Source of the DNA: Lysobacterales bacterium 66-474
Lineage (GTDB): Bacteria > Pseudomonadota > Gammaproteobacteria > Xanthomonadales > Rhodanobacteraceae
Direction of reading: 5' to 3'
DNA length: 64,000 bases
Assembly: GCA_001899805.1 (NCBI GenBank)
Contig: MKWP01000002.1
Span: 186,001-250,000 of the forward strand
Shown: piece after piece, positions 26,475-36,225 of the stretch
Numbering within the stretch: the stretch's first letter is position 1
Layout: each line of letters begins with the position of its first letter
The notes under the pieces: model-generated
The model's database searches: none
Told to the model about the DNA's origin: nothing
Seen by the model: the letters and a program-made list of their open reading frames with translations, nothing else
Made by a program: the position numbers and the translations under genes

Positions 26475-28378
26475 ACCAGGTCGCTCCATTTGGCGGAGAG
26501 CCCGCGGGCGGCGTTGATCAGGCCGACCATCGAATAGGTTTGCGGAAAGTTGCCCCACAGCTCGCCGGATTTCGCGTCGATGTCTTCCGACAACAGGCCG
26601 AGCGGGTTGCGCATCGCCAACAGTTTCTCGAACAGCGTGCGTGCCTCGTCGCGGCGGCCGATCGCGATCAAGGCTTCGACGTACCAGAAATTGCAGACCA
26701 GGAAGCTGGTCCTGGGTGCGCCGAAATCGTCGGGCTGCGCGTAGCGCAACAGGAAGCCGTCGCGCATGAGGTGCTTGCCGACCGCATCGACGGTCTTGAC
26801 GAAGCGCGGGTCGTCGGCGGCGACGAAACGCAGTCCTTCCAGCAGCAACAGGCTGGCGTCGAGTTCACCGCTGCCGAAGGATTCCACGAAGTGGCCGTCC
26901 TTGTGCACGGCGTGCTTCAGCACCTTCTTGCGAATGGCGTCGGCGCGCTTGCGCCAGAACGCCTCGCGGTCCCCCAGGTCCAGCCAGCCGGCGATATGGG
27001 ACAGGCGATCGCAGGCCACCCAGCACATCACCGCGGAATAGGTGTGTACCGATTTTCGCCCGCGCAATTCCCACAGGCCGGCGTCGGGCTGGTCGTGCAG
27101 TTTCCAGGCGGCTTCGCCGCAACGTTCCAGTCGCCGGAACTCGGTTTCGCCGCCGGTCTTCACCAGCCGCCGGTCACAGAACAACTGGGTCGCGGCCAGC
27201 ACCACGCTGCCGTAGATGTCGTTCTGTTGCTGCTTCCAGGCTTCATTGCCGACGCGCACCGGACCCATGCGGCGATAGCCCCTGAGCGCGGTGTCCTCGC
27301 GTTCGGGCAATTCGTCCTGGAAATGGATGCCGTACACCGGCGCCATGCGGTCGTCCTTGACCGCGAGGTTGAAGATGTAGCGGACATATTCTTCCATCGT
27401 GCGCGTGGCGCTGAGGCGGTTCAGCGCACGCACCGACAACGCCGCGTCGCGCGGCCAGCAGTAGCGGTAGTCCCAGGTGCGCACGGTGCCGGGCGCTTCC
27501 GGGATCGAGGTGGTCATGGCCGCGACGATCGCGCCGGTGCCTTCGTACTGGCACAGCTTCAGCGTGATCGCGGCGCGGATCACGGCGTCCTGCCATTCGG
27601 CGGGAATCGAGAGGTAGCGCGACCATTCGTGCCAGTACGACAGCGTCGAATCCAGCGCCTCGTTGTAGAAGCGCGCGGCCGATTCGTTCAGGGTTTCATC
27701 GGTGCCCATCACGATGTGCACGTCGCGGTCGAGCAGGAACGGCAGTTCGTCGCGCAGCATCGGCAGTTGCGCGTCGGTGGTCACGCGCAACACCAGGGGG
27801 TCGAGCAGATAGCGCACGTGGTTGGAGCCGAAGGTACGTTCGGGACGGCGTGCGCCGTAGCCGGTCAGCGGCCGCAGCCGCAAGGCGATGCGCGGCGAAC
27901 CCGACAGCGGCCGGATGCGGCGCAGGACCTGCATGGGATGGAAGGTGCGTCCGTGCGAGTTGTAGCGCGGCGCGAAATCGGTGATCTCGACTTCGGCGCC
28001 GTCCCTGGCGGTGAGCGTGGTGACCAGCACCGCGCTGTTGTCCACGTAGTGCTGGCGGCGTGCGCGCTCGCCTTCGAGCGCGACGTCGAAGAATCCGGCG
28101 TCGTCCGTCTGCGGCGACAGCAGCGAGCAGAACACAGGGTCGCCATCGAAGGCCGGCACGCAATGCCAGACGATGCGCCCGCACGCGTCGATCAACGCGT
28201 TGATGGTGCCGTTGCCGATGACGCCGAGGTCGAGGCTGGCCTGGTGCGCGGGTTGCGGCGCCGTTTGTATTTTCGGCGTCGGCTTCGATTCGGGGGTTGT
28301 CGCTCGGGTTCGACGCGTCTTCGACGGCGGGTTCCCGGTTGCTTTCCCGTGCTTCGTTCGGGCTGTTCTGGAGCTCAA
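26471..28378 (-). CDS. Glycoside hydrolase family 15 protein (glucoamylase/trehalase-like)
   Basis: The 635-residue protein has a basic, low-complexity first 45 residues, then LDLGVIGNGTINALIDACG (the N-terminal beta domain) and the (alpha/alpha)6 barrel with TVRTWDYRYCWPRDAALSVRAL, ALRGYRRMGPVRVGNEAW and TSFLVCNFWYVEALIAIG, which contain the GH15 subsites and likely catalytic Glu residues. GH15 members cleave alpha-glucans or trehalose; lying between otsB and otsA suggests trehalose or a linked alpha-glucan. It starts at TTG, supported by GGGAGGTGA six bases upstream formed by the last codons of otsB. No signal peptide. Confidence 0.88.
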   Translation of the reverse strand: MSSRTARTKHGKATGNPPSKTRRTRATTPESKPTPKIQTAPQPAHQASLDLGVIGNGTINALIDACGRIVWHCVPAFDGDPVFCSLLSPQTDDAGFFDVALEGERARRQHYVDNSAVLVTTLTARDGAEVEITDFAPRYNSHGRTFHPMQVLRRIRPLSGSPRIALRLRPLTGYGARRPERTFGSNHVRYLLDPLVLRVTTDAQLPMLRDELPFLLDRDVHIVMGTDETLNESAARFYNEALDSTLSYWHEWSRYLSIPAEWQDAVIRAAITLKLCQYEGTGAIVAAMTTSIPEAPGTVRTWDYRYCWPRDAALSVRALNRLSATRTMEEYVRYIFNLAVKDDRMAPVYGIHFQDELPEREDTALRGYRRMGPVRVGNEAWKQQQNDIYGSVVLAATQLFCDRRLVKTGGETEFRRLERCGEAAWKLHDQPDAGLWELRGRKSVHTYSAVMCWVACDRLSHIAGWLDLGDREAFWRKRADAIRKKVLKHAVHKDGHFVESFGSGELDASLLLLEGLRFVAADDPRFVKTVDAVGKHLMRDGFLLRYAQPDDFGAPRTSFLVCNFWYVEALIAIGRRDEARTLFEKLLAMRNPLGLLSEDIDAKSGELWGNFPQTYSMVGLINAARGLSAKWSDLV

Positions 28379-28381
28379 TGG

Positions 28382-29221
28382 TCACCTCCCGTCGATTTGG
28401 GTGTGATCTCCTGATCCGGAAGCGCTGGCGCGCGCGGGATGTATGACGAGTGCGTGCAGCCACGCGCGCACCGCGGCGGGATCAGCCAGCGCGAACCGCG
28501 CGGCGGTCGGGCGACGCGCACCCACGACCACGCTGACGCCGCCGCTCGCGTTGACGCTGGCGAACGCATCCTCGTCGGTCAGGTCGTCGCCCAGCATCCA
28601 CGGCGCGCGCCCGCGGAACGGCACATCGTCCATCAGCGACGCGAGTGCGCGACCCTTGTCCACGCCGGCGGGTTTCAACTCGATCACATGGTCGCCGCGC
28701 TGCAGGACGTAGCCCTCGGCAACGGGTTCCATCAATGCGTGCGCGATCCGCTCCGCCGCTTCGCGCGCGTGCGGCGCGTGGCGGTAGTGCAGGGCCAATG
28801 CGCGGCGCTTGTCTTCCAGGATTACGCCGTGTGTCGCGGCCACCAGTGTCGCAGCGCGCAATCGCACCCTCGCGAACGCGGCGGCGTCGCCGGTAGTTCT
28901 TTCGTTGCCATCGGGCATGCGCAACTCCGCACCATGCAGGCCCGCGGCCACGCGGTGGTTCCAGTCGAACAACGCATCGAGTTGCGACAGCGTGCGGCCG
29001 CTCAACAGCGCCAGCGCGCCGCCGAGCTTCGCGTGCAACCGGGCGAGGTCGTCGTGCAGGTGCGACTCGACGTGCACGTCGTCGGGATGGCACGCAATAT
29101 CCAGCAGGGTGCCATCGACATCCAGGAACAGTGCCCAGCCATCGTCGGAGCCTGGTTCAGGCGGCGCAGGCAAATCCGTTGCGATGTCGGCGCCGGTTAT
29201 GGGCACACGTGTCGTGGACAC
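28382..29221 (-). CDS. otsB: Trehalose-6-phosphate phosphatase
   Basis: HAD-superfamily phosphatase that releases trehalose. The 279-residue protein has motif I LFLDVDGTLLD (nucleophile Asp), LLSGRTLSQLD (motif II), the cap region with HYRHAP, ELKPAGVDKG (motif III Lys) and LGDDLTDEDAF (motif IV). The start is GTG; no ATG precedes the conserved part. First gene of the operon; the next start (TTG) is 3 bases after its stop, and its final codons supply the ribosome site for that gene. Confidence 0.94.
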   Translation of the reverse strand: MSTTRVPITGADIATDLPAPPEPGSDDGWALFLDVDGTLLDIACHPDDVHVESHLHDDLARLHAKLGGALALLSGRTLSQLDALFDWNHRVAAGLHGAELRMPDGNERTTGDAAAFARVRLRAATLVAATHGVILEDKRRALALHYRHAPHAREAAERIAHALMEPVAEGYVLQRGDHVIELKPAGVDKGRALASLMDDVPFRGRAPWMLGDDLTDEDAFASVNASGGVSVVVGARRPTAARFALADPAAVRAWLHALVIHPARASASGSGDHTQIDGR

Positions 29222-29296
29222 CTCGGCTCAGCGTGGAAGGCAAGTCAAGGCATTGTCGCGCAGGCGACGTGAACGCCCCATTCACGCCCATTCCGA

Positions 29297-30061
29297 TCAG
29301 CCCGCCGCGGCGTTCATCGCCGCCACCGCGTCGTGCGCGGCTTTCGCGAGCGCGTGGCGATCGCCGGCATGCAGTCCCGCGGTGGAGATCGGTTCGCCGA
29401 TGCGCAACGTGATCGTGCCCGGCCGCACCTTGAAGCCTGATGCGGGCAGCACCGCGCCGGAACCCGCGATCGCGATCGGCACCACCGGCACGCCGGCTTG
29501 CAGCGCGACTTGGAAGGCGCCGCCCTTGAACGCACCGACCGATCCATCGCGGCTGCGGGTGCCTTCCGGAAACGCGCACAGGCTGGCGCCCGCGCGCACG
29601 ATCGACACCACGCCGTGCAGGCGCATCGCGGCTTCGCGGGCGTGGCCGCGCTCGATGAATACCATGCCCATCGCCCGCGCATACCAGCCGACGAACGGCA
29701 CCTTCGCGAGTTCCTGCTTGATCACGAAGCGGACCGGCACCGGCAGCGCGCGGAACAGCGCGCAGATATCGATCATGGATTGATGGTTGGCGACGAACAC
29801 GTGCGGCCGGGAAAAATCCACGCGCTCCAGCCCTTCCACCTGCAGCTTCGCGCCCGCGCCGCGCAACAAACCCGGTGCCCACAGCCGCGCCGCCATCCGC
29901 AAGGGAATGCGCCGGTTGCCGAAGGTCAGCAGCAGCACCAGCAGCGCCAGCGTGATGCAGCCCGCCGTCCACGCGATGGTGTAGACCAGCTGCAGCGTGT
30001 TCCCGACGCGCCAGCCCCAGGTCGCGGGCGTCGAAGCCCTTGCGGTTCGCATCAACATCAT
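29297..30061 (-). CDS. plsC: 1-acyl-sn-glycerol-3-phosphate acyltransferase
   Basis: Membrane enzyme that makes phosphatidic acid from lysophosphatidic acid. After an N-terminal membrane segment (about 20-50) it shows the HX4D motif NHQSMID, then FIERG and [20 protein letters not shown], which bind the glycerol phosphate. Several ATGs are close together; the one chosen follows AAGGGGGCT and gives 254 residues. Preceded by the otsB operon on the same strand downstream and divergent from clpB upstream. Confidence 0.92.
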   Translation of the reverse strand: MMLMRTARASTPATWGWRVGNTLQLVYTIAWTAGCITLALLVLLLTFGNRRIPLRMAARLWAPGLLRGAGAKLQVEGLERVDFSRPHVFVANHQSMIDICALFRALPVPVRFVIKQELAKVPFVGWYARAMGMVFIERGHAREAAMRLHGVVSIVRAGASLCAFPEGTRSRDGSVGAFKGGAFQVALQAGVPVVPIAIAGSGAVLPASGFKVRPGTITLRIGEPISTAGLHAGDRHALAKAAHDAVAAMNAAAG

Positions 30062-30131
30062 TTGCCACAGCCCCCTTGGCTGGTTCCGACCGTGCCGCAT
30101 TGTAGGGGTTGCACCGGCGCTGCGGGCCATG

Positions 30132-30160
30132 GTTGAAGCGGCGCGCCGGCGGCCTTATTT
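30132..30160 (+). promoter_or_regulatory. Candidate heat-shock (sigma-32-like) promoter of clpB
   Basis: GTTGAAG (30132-30138) and CCTTATTT (30153-30160) are separated by 14 bases and lie 47 bases before the clpB start. They resemble the sigma-32 elements CTTGAAA and CCCCATNT, with two or three mismatches in the -10. The known heat-shock control of clpB makes this plausible. Confidence 0.4.
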
Positions 30161-30206
30161 TCATCGGGCTGGCGGCACTGCCGCCCCTTTTCCCGAGGAT
30201 GCCCAC

Positions 30207-32807
30207 GTGAGAACGGACAAACTGACCTCGCGCTTCCAGCAGGCGCTTTCCGATGCGCAATCGCTGGCGGTCGGGCGCGACCACAACATGCTGGAACCCG
30301 CGCACTTGCTGGCCGCGCTGCTGGACCAGCAGGGCGGCTCGACCGCGCCGATGCTGGCGCAGGCCGGTGTCAACGTGCCGCTGCTGCGCCAGCAGGTCGG
30401 CGAAATGCTGGACAAGCTGCCCAGCGTCAAGGGCCAGGAAGGCAACATCAACGTCTCGAACGAACTGAACCGTCTGCTCAACGTCACCGACAAGCTGGCC
30501 CAGCAGCGCGGCGACCAGTTCATCGCATCCGAACTGTTCGTGTTGGCCTGCCTCGACGACAAGGGCGATGTCGGGCGCGCGTTGAAGGCCGCCGGCGCCA
30601 ACAAGCAGAACCTCGAAGCCGCGATCGACAAGCTGCGCGGCGGTGAGAAGGTGCAATCGGAAAGCGCCGAAGACCAGCGCCAGGCGCTGGAGAAATACAC
30701 CCTCGACATGACCGCGCGCGCCGAGACCGGCAAGCTCGATCCGGTGATCGGGCGCGACGAGGAGATCCGCCGCGTGGTACAGGTCCTGAGCCGCCGCACC
30801 AAGAACAACCCGGTGCTGATCGGCGAACCCGGCGTCGGCAAGACCGCAATCGTGGAGGGTTTGGCACAGCGCATCGTCAAGGACGAGGTGCCGGAAGGCT
30901 TGAAGAACAAGCGCCTGCTGGCGCTGGACATGGGCGCGCTGATCGCGGGCGCCAAATTCCGCGGCGAATTCGAGGAACGCCTGAAGGGCGTGTTGAACGA
31001 TCTATCCAAGCAGGAAGGCCAGGTGATCCTGTTCATCGACGAACTGCACACCATGGTTGGTGCGGGCAAGGCCGAAGGCGCGATGGACGCCGGCAACATG
31101 CTGAAGCCGGCGCTGGCGCGCGGCGAACTGCACTGCATCGGCGCGACCACCCTGGACGAGTACAGGAAATACATCGAGAAGGATGCCGCGCTCGAGCGGC
31201 GCTTCCAGAAGGTGTTCGTGGGCGAGCCGACGGTCGAGGACACCATCGCGATCCTGCGCGGCCTGAAGGAACGCTACGCGGTGCACCACGGCGTCGAGAT
31301 CACCGACCCCGCGATCGTCGCGGCGGCCACGCTGTCGAACCGCTACATCACCGACCGCCAGTTGCCCGACAAGGCCATCGACCTGATGGACGAGGCGGCG
31401 TCGCGCATCCGCATGGAAATCGATTCCAAACCGGAGGAACTGGATCGCCTCGAACGCCGCTTGATCCAGTTGAAGATCCAGCGCGAGATGCTGAAGAAGG
31501 AAAAGGATGCGGAATCGAAGAAGCGGCTTTCCGATCTCGAAGGCGACATCGAGCGGGTCGAGCGCGAATTCTCAGACTTGAACGAAGTGTGGAAGTCGGA
31601 GAAGGCCGCGCTGCAGGGCGACGCCAGCATCAAGGAACAAATCGAGAAGGCGCACCACGAACTGGAAGCCGCGCAGCGCCGCCAGGACTACGCGCGCATG
31701 AGCGAAATCCAGTACGGCCAGTTGCCGGCGCTGGAAAAGCAGCTCGCCGCCGCGCAGGCCGCCGACCAACGCGAATTCAAGCTGGTCAAGGACAAGGTCA
31801 CCGCCGAGGAAATTGCAGAGGTCGTGTCGCGCTGGACCGGTATTCCGGTCTCGAAGATGCTGGAGGGCGAGCGCGAAAAACTGCTGCACATGGAGGATGC
31901 GCTGCACAAGAACGTGATCGGACAGGACGAGGCCGTGCGTGCGGTCTCCGATGCGATCCGCCGCGCGCGTGCCGGTTTGAGCGATCCGAATCGCCCGTAC
32001 GGTTCGTTCCTGTTCTTGGGTCCGACCGGCGTCGGCAAGACCGAGCTGTGCAAGGCGCTAGCCGGGTTCCTGTTCGACACCACCGAAGCCATGATCCGCA
32101 TCGACATGTCGGAGTTCATGGAAAAACATTCGGTCGCGCGCCTGATCGGCGCGCCACCGGGCTACGTCGGTTACGAGGAAGGCGGCTACCTCACCGAGGC
32201 GATTCGCCGGCGTCCGTATTCCGTGATCCTGCTGGACGAAGTCGAGAAGGCGCACCCGGACGTGTTCAACATCCTGCTGCAAGTTCTCGATGACGGGCGC
32301 CTGACGGACGGCCAGGGCCGCACGGTGGATTTCCGCAACACCGTGATCGTGATGACGTCGAACCTCGGCTCGCAGCAGATCCAGGAGATTGCATCGTCGG
32401 GCATCGACGAGGATTCACCTGAGGCCTACACCCAAATGAAAGCGGCCGTGATGGGCGTGGTGCAGGCACACTTCCGGCCGGAGTTCATCAACCGCCTCGA
32501 CGAGATCGTGGTGTTCCATCCGCTCGACAAGTCGCAGATTCGCGAGATCGCGCGCTTGCAGACCAACTATCTCGCCAAGCGTTTGCAGGAGCGCCAGATC
32601 GACCTCGAGATTTCCGACGGCGCGCTGGTGCTGCTCGGCAACGTCGGCTTCGATCCGGTCTACGGCGCGCGCCCGTTGAAGCGCGCGATCCAGACGCAAC
32701 TGGAAAACCCGCTGGCGCAGAAAATCCTCGCCGGAGAGTTCGTCGGTGGCGACACGATCAAGGTCGAGGCCGAAGGCGGCAAACTGGTGTTCCACAAGGC
32801 AGCGTGA
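30207..32807 (+). CDS. clpB: ATP-dependent chaperone ClpB
   Basis: Hexameric disaggregase working with DnaK. The 866-residue product has the Clp-N domain ([20 protein letters not shown]), NBD1 with Walker A GEPGVGKT (206-213), the coiled-coil M domain (about 410-530) that separates ClpB from ClpA/C, and NBD2 with GPTGVGKT (605-612) and [12 protein letters not shown]. It starts at GTG with GAGGA upstream; the frame is open before that without homology signals. Confidence 0.97.
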   Translation: MRTDKLTSRFQQALSDAQSLAVGRDHNMLEPAHLLAALLDQQGGSTAPMLAQAGVNVPLLRQQVGEMLDKLPSVKGQEGNINVSNELNRLLNVTDKLAQQRGDQFIASELFVLACLDDKGDVGRALKAAGANKQNLEAAIDKLRGGEKVQSESAEDQRQALEKYTLDMTARAETGKLDPVIGRDEEIRRVVQVLSRRTKNNPVLIGEPGVGKTAIVEGLAQRIVKDEVPEGLKNKRLLALDMGALIAGAKFRGEFEERLKGVLNDLSKQEGQVILFIDELHTMVGAGKAEGAMDAGNMLKPALARGELHCIGATTLDEYRKYIEKDAALERRFQKVFVGEPTVEDTIAILRGLKERYAVHHGVEITDPAIVAAATLSNRYITDRQLPDKAIDLMDEAASRIRMEIDSKPEELDRLERRLIQLKIQREMLKKEKDAESKKRLSDLEGDIERVEREFSDLNEVWKSEKAALQGDASIKEQIEKAHHELEAAQRRQDYARMSEIQYGQLPALEKQLAAAQAADQREFKLVKDKVTAEEIAEVVSRWTGIPVSKMLEGEREKLLHMEDALHKNVIGQDEAVRAVSDAIRRARAGLSDPNRPYGSFLFLGPTGVGKTELCKALAGFLFDTTEAMIRIDMSEFMEKHSVARLIGAPPGYVGYEEGGYLTEAIRRRPYSVILLDEVEKAHPDVFNILLQVLDDGRLTDGQGRTVDFRNTVIVMTSNLGSQQIQEIASSGIDEDSPEAYTQMKAAVMGVVQAHFRPEFINRLDEIVVFHPLDKSQIREIARLQTNYLAKRLQERQIDLEISDGALVLLGNVGFDPVYGARPLKRAIQTQLENPLAQKILAGEFVGGDTIKVEAEGGKLVFHKAA

Positions 32808-33160
32808 CGCGTGCTGCTTGGGGCGGGTGTCAACCCGCCGGTGTCAACCCGTCGTCGATCTGCGGCAGGCGGGATACGCTGCGCTTCTCCCGCCCTACAC
32901 GAGTTTGAATTGTCATTCCGGAGCGGGCCGTAGAGCCTGCCCCGGAATGACAAGGATTCGTCCAACGCTGGCGCCTCTATGCGACATGGTTCCCGTAGGG
33001 CGGGTGCCAGCCCGCCTTCGCTGCGACAGGCGGGATGCGTTACGCTGCTCCCGCCATGCGTGAGATTGCGCCGCGATCCCGCCATTGCGGCTGCGGAACA
33101 CTGGCGCAATTCGTGTCTGGACGGTGTTACTCGTCCATAACAAGACACACGCCGGGGTCG
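32808..33160. repeat. Repeat-filled gap between clpB and the TPR gene
   Basis: No gene is seen in these 353 bases. They hold GGCGGGTGTCAACCCGCC (about 32823-32840), an 11-bp perfect inverted repeat TGTCATTCCGG/CCGGAATGACA around 20 bases (32911-32952), and GGGCGGGTGCCAGCCCGCC (about 32997-33016) followed by GGCGGGATGCGTTACGCTGC-type sequence that also appears near 32866. The TCATTCCGG ends recur at 58 kb. Confidence 0.72.
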
Positions 33161-34807
33161 ATGATGCTGCGCAAATTTCAGATCATCCTTGCCGTGGTTG
33201 CGTTGGCGGCGCCCCCGTCGGTTCCAGCCGCGGGCGAACACGAGCATTCCGGAACCGACGCGCACGCAGGCCTGATCGGCCACGCGCACTTTGCGGTTTC
33301 CTGTCGGGGGCAACAGCAGGCGTTCGATCAAGCCACCACGCTGTTGCATTCGTTCTGGTACGAAAAAGCGGAAACCGCGTTCGCCGGGATCGCCCAACGC
33401 GATCCCGATTGCGCGATGGCGTGGTGGGGACAGGCCATCAGCCTCTGGCATCCGCTGTGGCCGGATCGTCCCGACAACGACGTGCTGGCACGCGGCCGCG
33501 CGCTGCTGGCGCAGGGCCGTGCCGCGAAACAGCAGACGCAACACGAGGCGGCGTGGCTGGATTCGCTGGCCGCGTTCTACGACGCCGATGGTGCGACGGC
33601 CTATCGGGAACGCGTGCTCGCCTACGAACAGGCGATGGCGAAGCTGCACGCCGGTTCGCCGCGTGATTCCGAGGCCGCGGCGTTCTACGCGTTGGCGCTG
33701 CTGGCCAGCGCGCAGGCTTTGCCCACGGACCAATCGCATGCGCGCGAGCGCCAGGCGGCCGGGCTGTTGAACCAGGTGCTGGCGCGGGAACCGGAACATC
33801 CAGGCGCGCTGCATTACCTGATCCACGCCTGCGATTCGCCGTCGCTGGCGAAGTACGCCTTGGGCGCGGCACGCAGCTATGCGCGCATCGCGCCGGCGGT
33901 TCCGCATGTCCAGCACATGCCGTCGCACATCTTCACGCGGCTCGGACTGTGGGAAGAATCGATCGCCTCGAATCGCGGGGCGGAAAGCGCGGCCAAGCGC
34001 TTCGCCGCGGAAATGCGCCTGCCCGGAGCTTGGGACGAGCAGCTGCACGCGATGGACTACCTTGAATATGCCTATCTGCAACTGGCGCGGTATCCGGAGG
34101 CCCGCGCGGTGCAGGACGAATTGTTTGCGATTCCGGCCACGAGCCCCGCGAATTTCAAGGTCGCGTATGCGTACGCAGCCATCCCTGCGCGTCACGCGAT
34201 CGAACGCCGGCAGTGGCGTGAGGCGGCCGGGTTGCCCATCCATCATCCGGATTTCCCCTGGGACCGTTTCCCCGCGGCGCAGGCGATCACCGAATTCGCG
34301 CGTGCATTGGGTGCCGCGCGCAGCGGCGATCAGCCGCACGCGATGCAGGCCGTGGGTCGCTTGACGGCGCTGGAGGATGCGTTGCGGAAATCGGGCGACG
34401 CGTACTGGAAGAGCCAGGTTGAAATCCAGCGCTTGACCGCCCAGGCCTGGTTGGCGCAGGCCAAGGGCAAGCCCGACGAGGCGGTGTCGACGATGCGGCG
34501 GGCAGCCGATCTGGAGGATGCCTCGGAAAAACGTCCGGTGACGCCGGGACCGATCGTGCCGGCGCGCGAATTGCTGGGCGACTTGCTGCTGGAACTCGAT
34601 CGACCCGGCGAGGCGCTCGCTGCCTATCGGGTTGCGTTGACGGAGTCGCCCAACCGCCTCAACAGCCTGGCGGGCGCACAGTGTGCGGCGTGGCGGTTGG
34701 GTGAGCAAAGCACGGCGCAGGACTACGCCCGGCAATTGCCGCGGCCGATGGCGGAGGCCAACGACCACCGATCAGGGCTCGATGCCGCGCGCGGCGAGTC
34801 GATGCGT

Positions 34808-34822
<15 letters not shown>
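33161..34822 (+). CDS. Exported TPR-repeat protein
   Basis: A 553-residue protein of unknown role. Residues 1-26 form a signal peptide (LRKFQIILAVVALAAPPSVPA). HEHSGTDAHAGLIGHAHF follows and might bind metal. The rest is helical TPR-like: ATTLLHSFWYEKAETAFAGI, REPEHPGALHYLIHACD, VPHVQHMPSHIFTRLGLWEESI and a C-terminal LDRPGEALAAYRVAL unit. The HxxxHACD and HMPSHIF blocks match a common proteobacterial 'tetratricopeptide repeat' family. Two adjacent ATGs are possible starts. The stop overlaps the convergent DAHP synthase stop by 15 bases. Confidence 0.82.
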
Positions 34823-35956
<1,134 letters not shown>

Positions 35957-35992
35957 CACGGCGGCTCCTGGTGTGGTTGCCAGCGGCGGCCA

Positions 35993-36025
35993 TGAAAAAA
36001 GCCGCCTGGTGCTGCTGGCGGCTTT
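35993..36025 (-). terminator. Intrinsic terminator of the DAHP synthase attenuator
   Basis: Minus strand: a 9-bp stem AAAGCCGCC/GGCGGCTTT with a 10-base loop and a run of six T. It lies 37 bases before the DAHP synthase start. Its 5' arm (CCGCCAGC, 36014-36021) can instead pair with GCTGGCGG (36068-36075) in the leader, which would prevent termination. Confidence 0.85.
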
Positions 36026-36047
36026 CGGTATGGGGTTCAGGATGTTT

Positions 36048-36128
36048 CTAGGTGCGTACCCACGCCTCCGCCAGCGCTTTCGGATAGCCATAAAACCAAA
36101 AGTGGAAGCTGGCGGGGGAGTGGTTCAT
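36048..36128 (-). CDS. Aromatic leader peptide of the DAHP synthase operon
   Basis: A 26-residue open frame, too short for usual gene calls: Met-Asn-His-Ser then PASFHFWFYGYPKAL and a Trp near the end. Seven of its residues are Phe, Trp or Tyr, with FHFWFYGY at codons 8-15. Codons 5-7 contain CCGCCAGC (segment 1, 36108-36115), which pairs with GCTGGCGG (segment 2, 36068-36075), in turn complementary to segment 3 (36014-36021) of the terminator. A ribosome stalled at the aromatic codons would cover segment 1 and free segment 2. TTGCAA and TATTGA 16 bases apart upstream may be its promoter. Confidence 0.82.
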   Translation of the reverse strand: MNHSPASFHFWFYGYPKALAEAWVRT

Positions 36129-36190
36129 CGGCAATATCAATAGCACGATTCGCGCGACTTGCAAAATAACCTGTGGTTCTGTGGTGCGTC

Positions 36191-36212
36191 GGCGCGGACG
36201 GCTGTCCGCGCC
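36191..36212 (-). terminator. Hairpin downstream of the TonB-dependent receptor
   Basis: GGCGCGGAC/GTCCGCGCC with a 4-base loop lies 14 bases past the receptor stop on the minus strand. A stable stem without a clear T-run, so a terminator role is likely but not certain. Confidence 0.45.
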
Positions 36213-36225
36213 GGCGTGCCGCATC

